From G963677325 sp963810555 (GTDB taxonomy: Bacteria; Bacteroidota; Bacteroidia; Bacteroidales; Prolixibacteraceae): DNA of 64,000 bases. The position numbers and the translations under genes were made by a program. The notes under the pieces were generated by a model that saw only the letters and a list, made by a program, of their open reading frames with translations, ran no database searches and was not told the origin of the DNA. Shown piece after piece: positions 62,967 to 64,000 of this stretch. The stretch covers positions 62,001 through 126,000 of the forward strand of contig CAWENX010000009.1 of the NCBI GenBank assembly GCA_963810555.1, given 5' to 3'. The first letter of the stretch is position 1. Every line of letters starts with the position of its first letter.

Positions 62967-64000
62967 ATGGAATTCACTAAAAGTATTAGCGCGTTTAAAA
63001 AAGCTCAGGAATTAATTCCAGGAGGAGTAAATTCCCCCGTGAGGGCATTTAAAAGTGTTAAGCTCAATCCTGTTTTCATCCAAAAAGGAAAAGGATCTGT
63101 CATCACCGATATTGATGGAAATCAATTCATTGATTTTCTCTCTTCATGGGGACCGCTGATTTTCGGGCATGCCCATGAAGCAATTCTTTCAGCTATAAAT
63201 GAAGCTGCACGGAAAGGGACAAGTTACGGGGCGCCAACTGAATACGAAACCGAAATGGCCGAACTGATCGTCGAAATGGTGCCTTCTGTAGAAAAAGTGC
63301 GTATGGTCAATTCGGGGACTGAAGCAACGATGAGTGCAATACGCCTTGCGAGGGGATTTACCAAGAGAGATGGAATAGTTAAGTTTGCGGGCAATTATCA
63401 TGGGCATGGCGACAGTTTCCTTATTCATGCCGGTTCAGGCGCCATTACGCTTGGCTTACCCGACAGCCCGGGAGTCACAAACGGAACAGCAAAAGATACG
63501 TTTATTGCCGAATATAATAACATTGAGTCTGTCAGGGCTATATTCAGGGAAAAGGGAAATGAGATTGCTGCCATTATTGTTGAGCCGGTTGCAGGTAATA
63601 TGGGTGTTGTCCTGCCTGAAGCCAATTTTCTTCAGGAATTAAGGAGAATTACAAAGGAATATGGAGCAATATTGATCTTTGATGAAGTAATAACCGGCTT
63701 CAGGCTTGCAAAGGGAGGAGCACAGGAATATTATCAATGTGATTCCTGACATCACAACACTTGGAAAAATAATTGGAGGAGGACTTCCAGTCGGGGCTTA
63801 CGGCGGACGCAAAGATATCATGGAAATGCTTGCTCCATCAGGCCCTGTTTACCAGGCCGGAACCTTATCTGGTAATCCGCTTGCAATGGCAGCAGGAATT
63901 GCAATGCTAAAACTATTAAAAGACACAGCCGATTTTTACACTGAATTGGAAAGAAAAGCGGCCATGCTCGAAAAAGGATTTCTTGACAATCTTTCAAAAA
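62967..64000 (+). CDS. hemL: Glutamate-1-semialdehyde aminomutase HemL, frameshifted and cut by the window end
   Basis: The frame from ATG 62967 gives RPGGVNSPVRAF-type start (ELIPGGVNSPVRAF), GTSYGAPTEYE, VNSGTEATMSAIRLARG, FDEVITGFRLAKGGAQEYY, then stops at 63749. One base fewer near 63735 gives NVIPDITTLGKIIGGGLPVGAYGG with the PLP Lys, and GPVYQAGTLSGNPLAMAAG, open to the window end. The break is one extra base and the active residues are intact, so it is probably a sequence error. HemL makes 5-aminolevulinate. The 3' end lies outside. Confidence 0.9.

Noticed and set aside
1..64000. tRNA, rRNA, tmRNA, phage or intact transposase genes
   Set aside because: I found no tRNA cloverleaf-like sequence or TTCGANTC arm in the expected context, no rRNA segments and no transposase ORF by eye; a tRNAscan run would settle the first point.

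Overview
The window looks like chromosomal DNA of a Bacteroidota bacterium, probably Bacteroidales/Marinilabiliales-like. The evidence is a secreted protein with a gliding-type (type IX secretion, type B) C-terminal sorting domain, several promoters of the Bacteroidota form TAnnTTTG, marker families such as DUF4494, DUF349 repeats, DUF4369/DUF5106 thioredoxin proteins and DUF6266, and a hemA-hemCD-hemB-hemL cluster with a fused hemC-hemD. I saw no rRNA, tRNA, CRISPR array or prophage.

Layout. 0-3.3 kb: the 3' end of a large surface protein, then a decayed group II intron. 3.7-12.2 kb: ordinary housekeeping and metabolic genes (Fur-family regulator, ElbB, TatD, acyltransferase, nitrilase-type amidase, nitroreductase) and a tandem pair of secreted deacetylase-like proteins. 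12.3-19 kb: a small-RNA-like unit, a hybrid sensor kinase, a DedA protein, an LRR protein and membrane proteins. 19.4-25.7 kb: a carbohydrate-linked locus with two secreted beta-propellers and a GH106-like lipoprotein. 26.3-32.5 kb: yidC, pyrG and a DUF349 protein. 32.7-36.7 kb: a dead toxin-antitoxin locus, htpG and an esterase, all broken by many indels, then a GroES-like gene. 37-43 kb: a nickel island, with larE, larB and larC for the nickel-pincer nucleotide cofactor converging on a CbiMNQO-type nickel/cobalt ECF transporter. 43-58.4 kb: an AddA-type helicase-nuclease, a second toxin-antitoxin remnant, a DUF6266 gene, a GH30-like hydrolase, a sigma/anti-sigma/adhesin-like operon, an SGNH hydrolase, a thioredoxin-like protein and a two-component system. 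58.9-64 kb: haem biosynthesis from glutamyl-tRNA to uroporphyrinogen III.

The most unusual feature is the repeat content. Three copies of a ~100 bp palindrome are built from TTATTCGTAGA units. Two copies of a TTAGG-rich unit each carry a promoter-like box and a terminator. A short palindrome family with core GACGCGATTAATCGCGTC occurs both between genes and in frame inside three proteins, and many intergenic microrepeats are present. A second, solo 3' remnant of the group II intron lies directly upstream of larE. Frameshifts cluster at 28.4-29.4, 32.9-36.3 and 39.1-39.7 kb, with one at 63.7 kb. They may be consensus errors or true decay, so genes there are reported as frameshifted rather than confidently dead.
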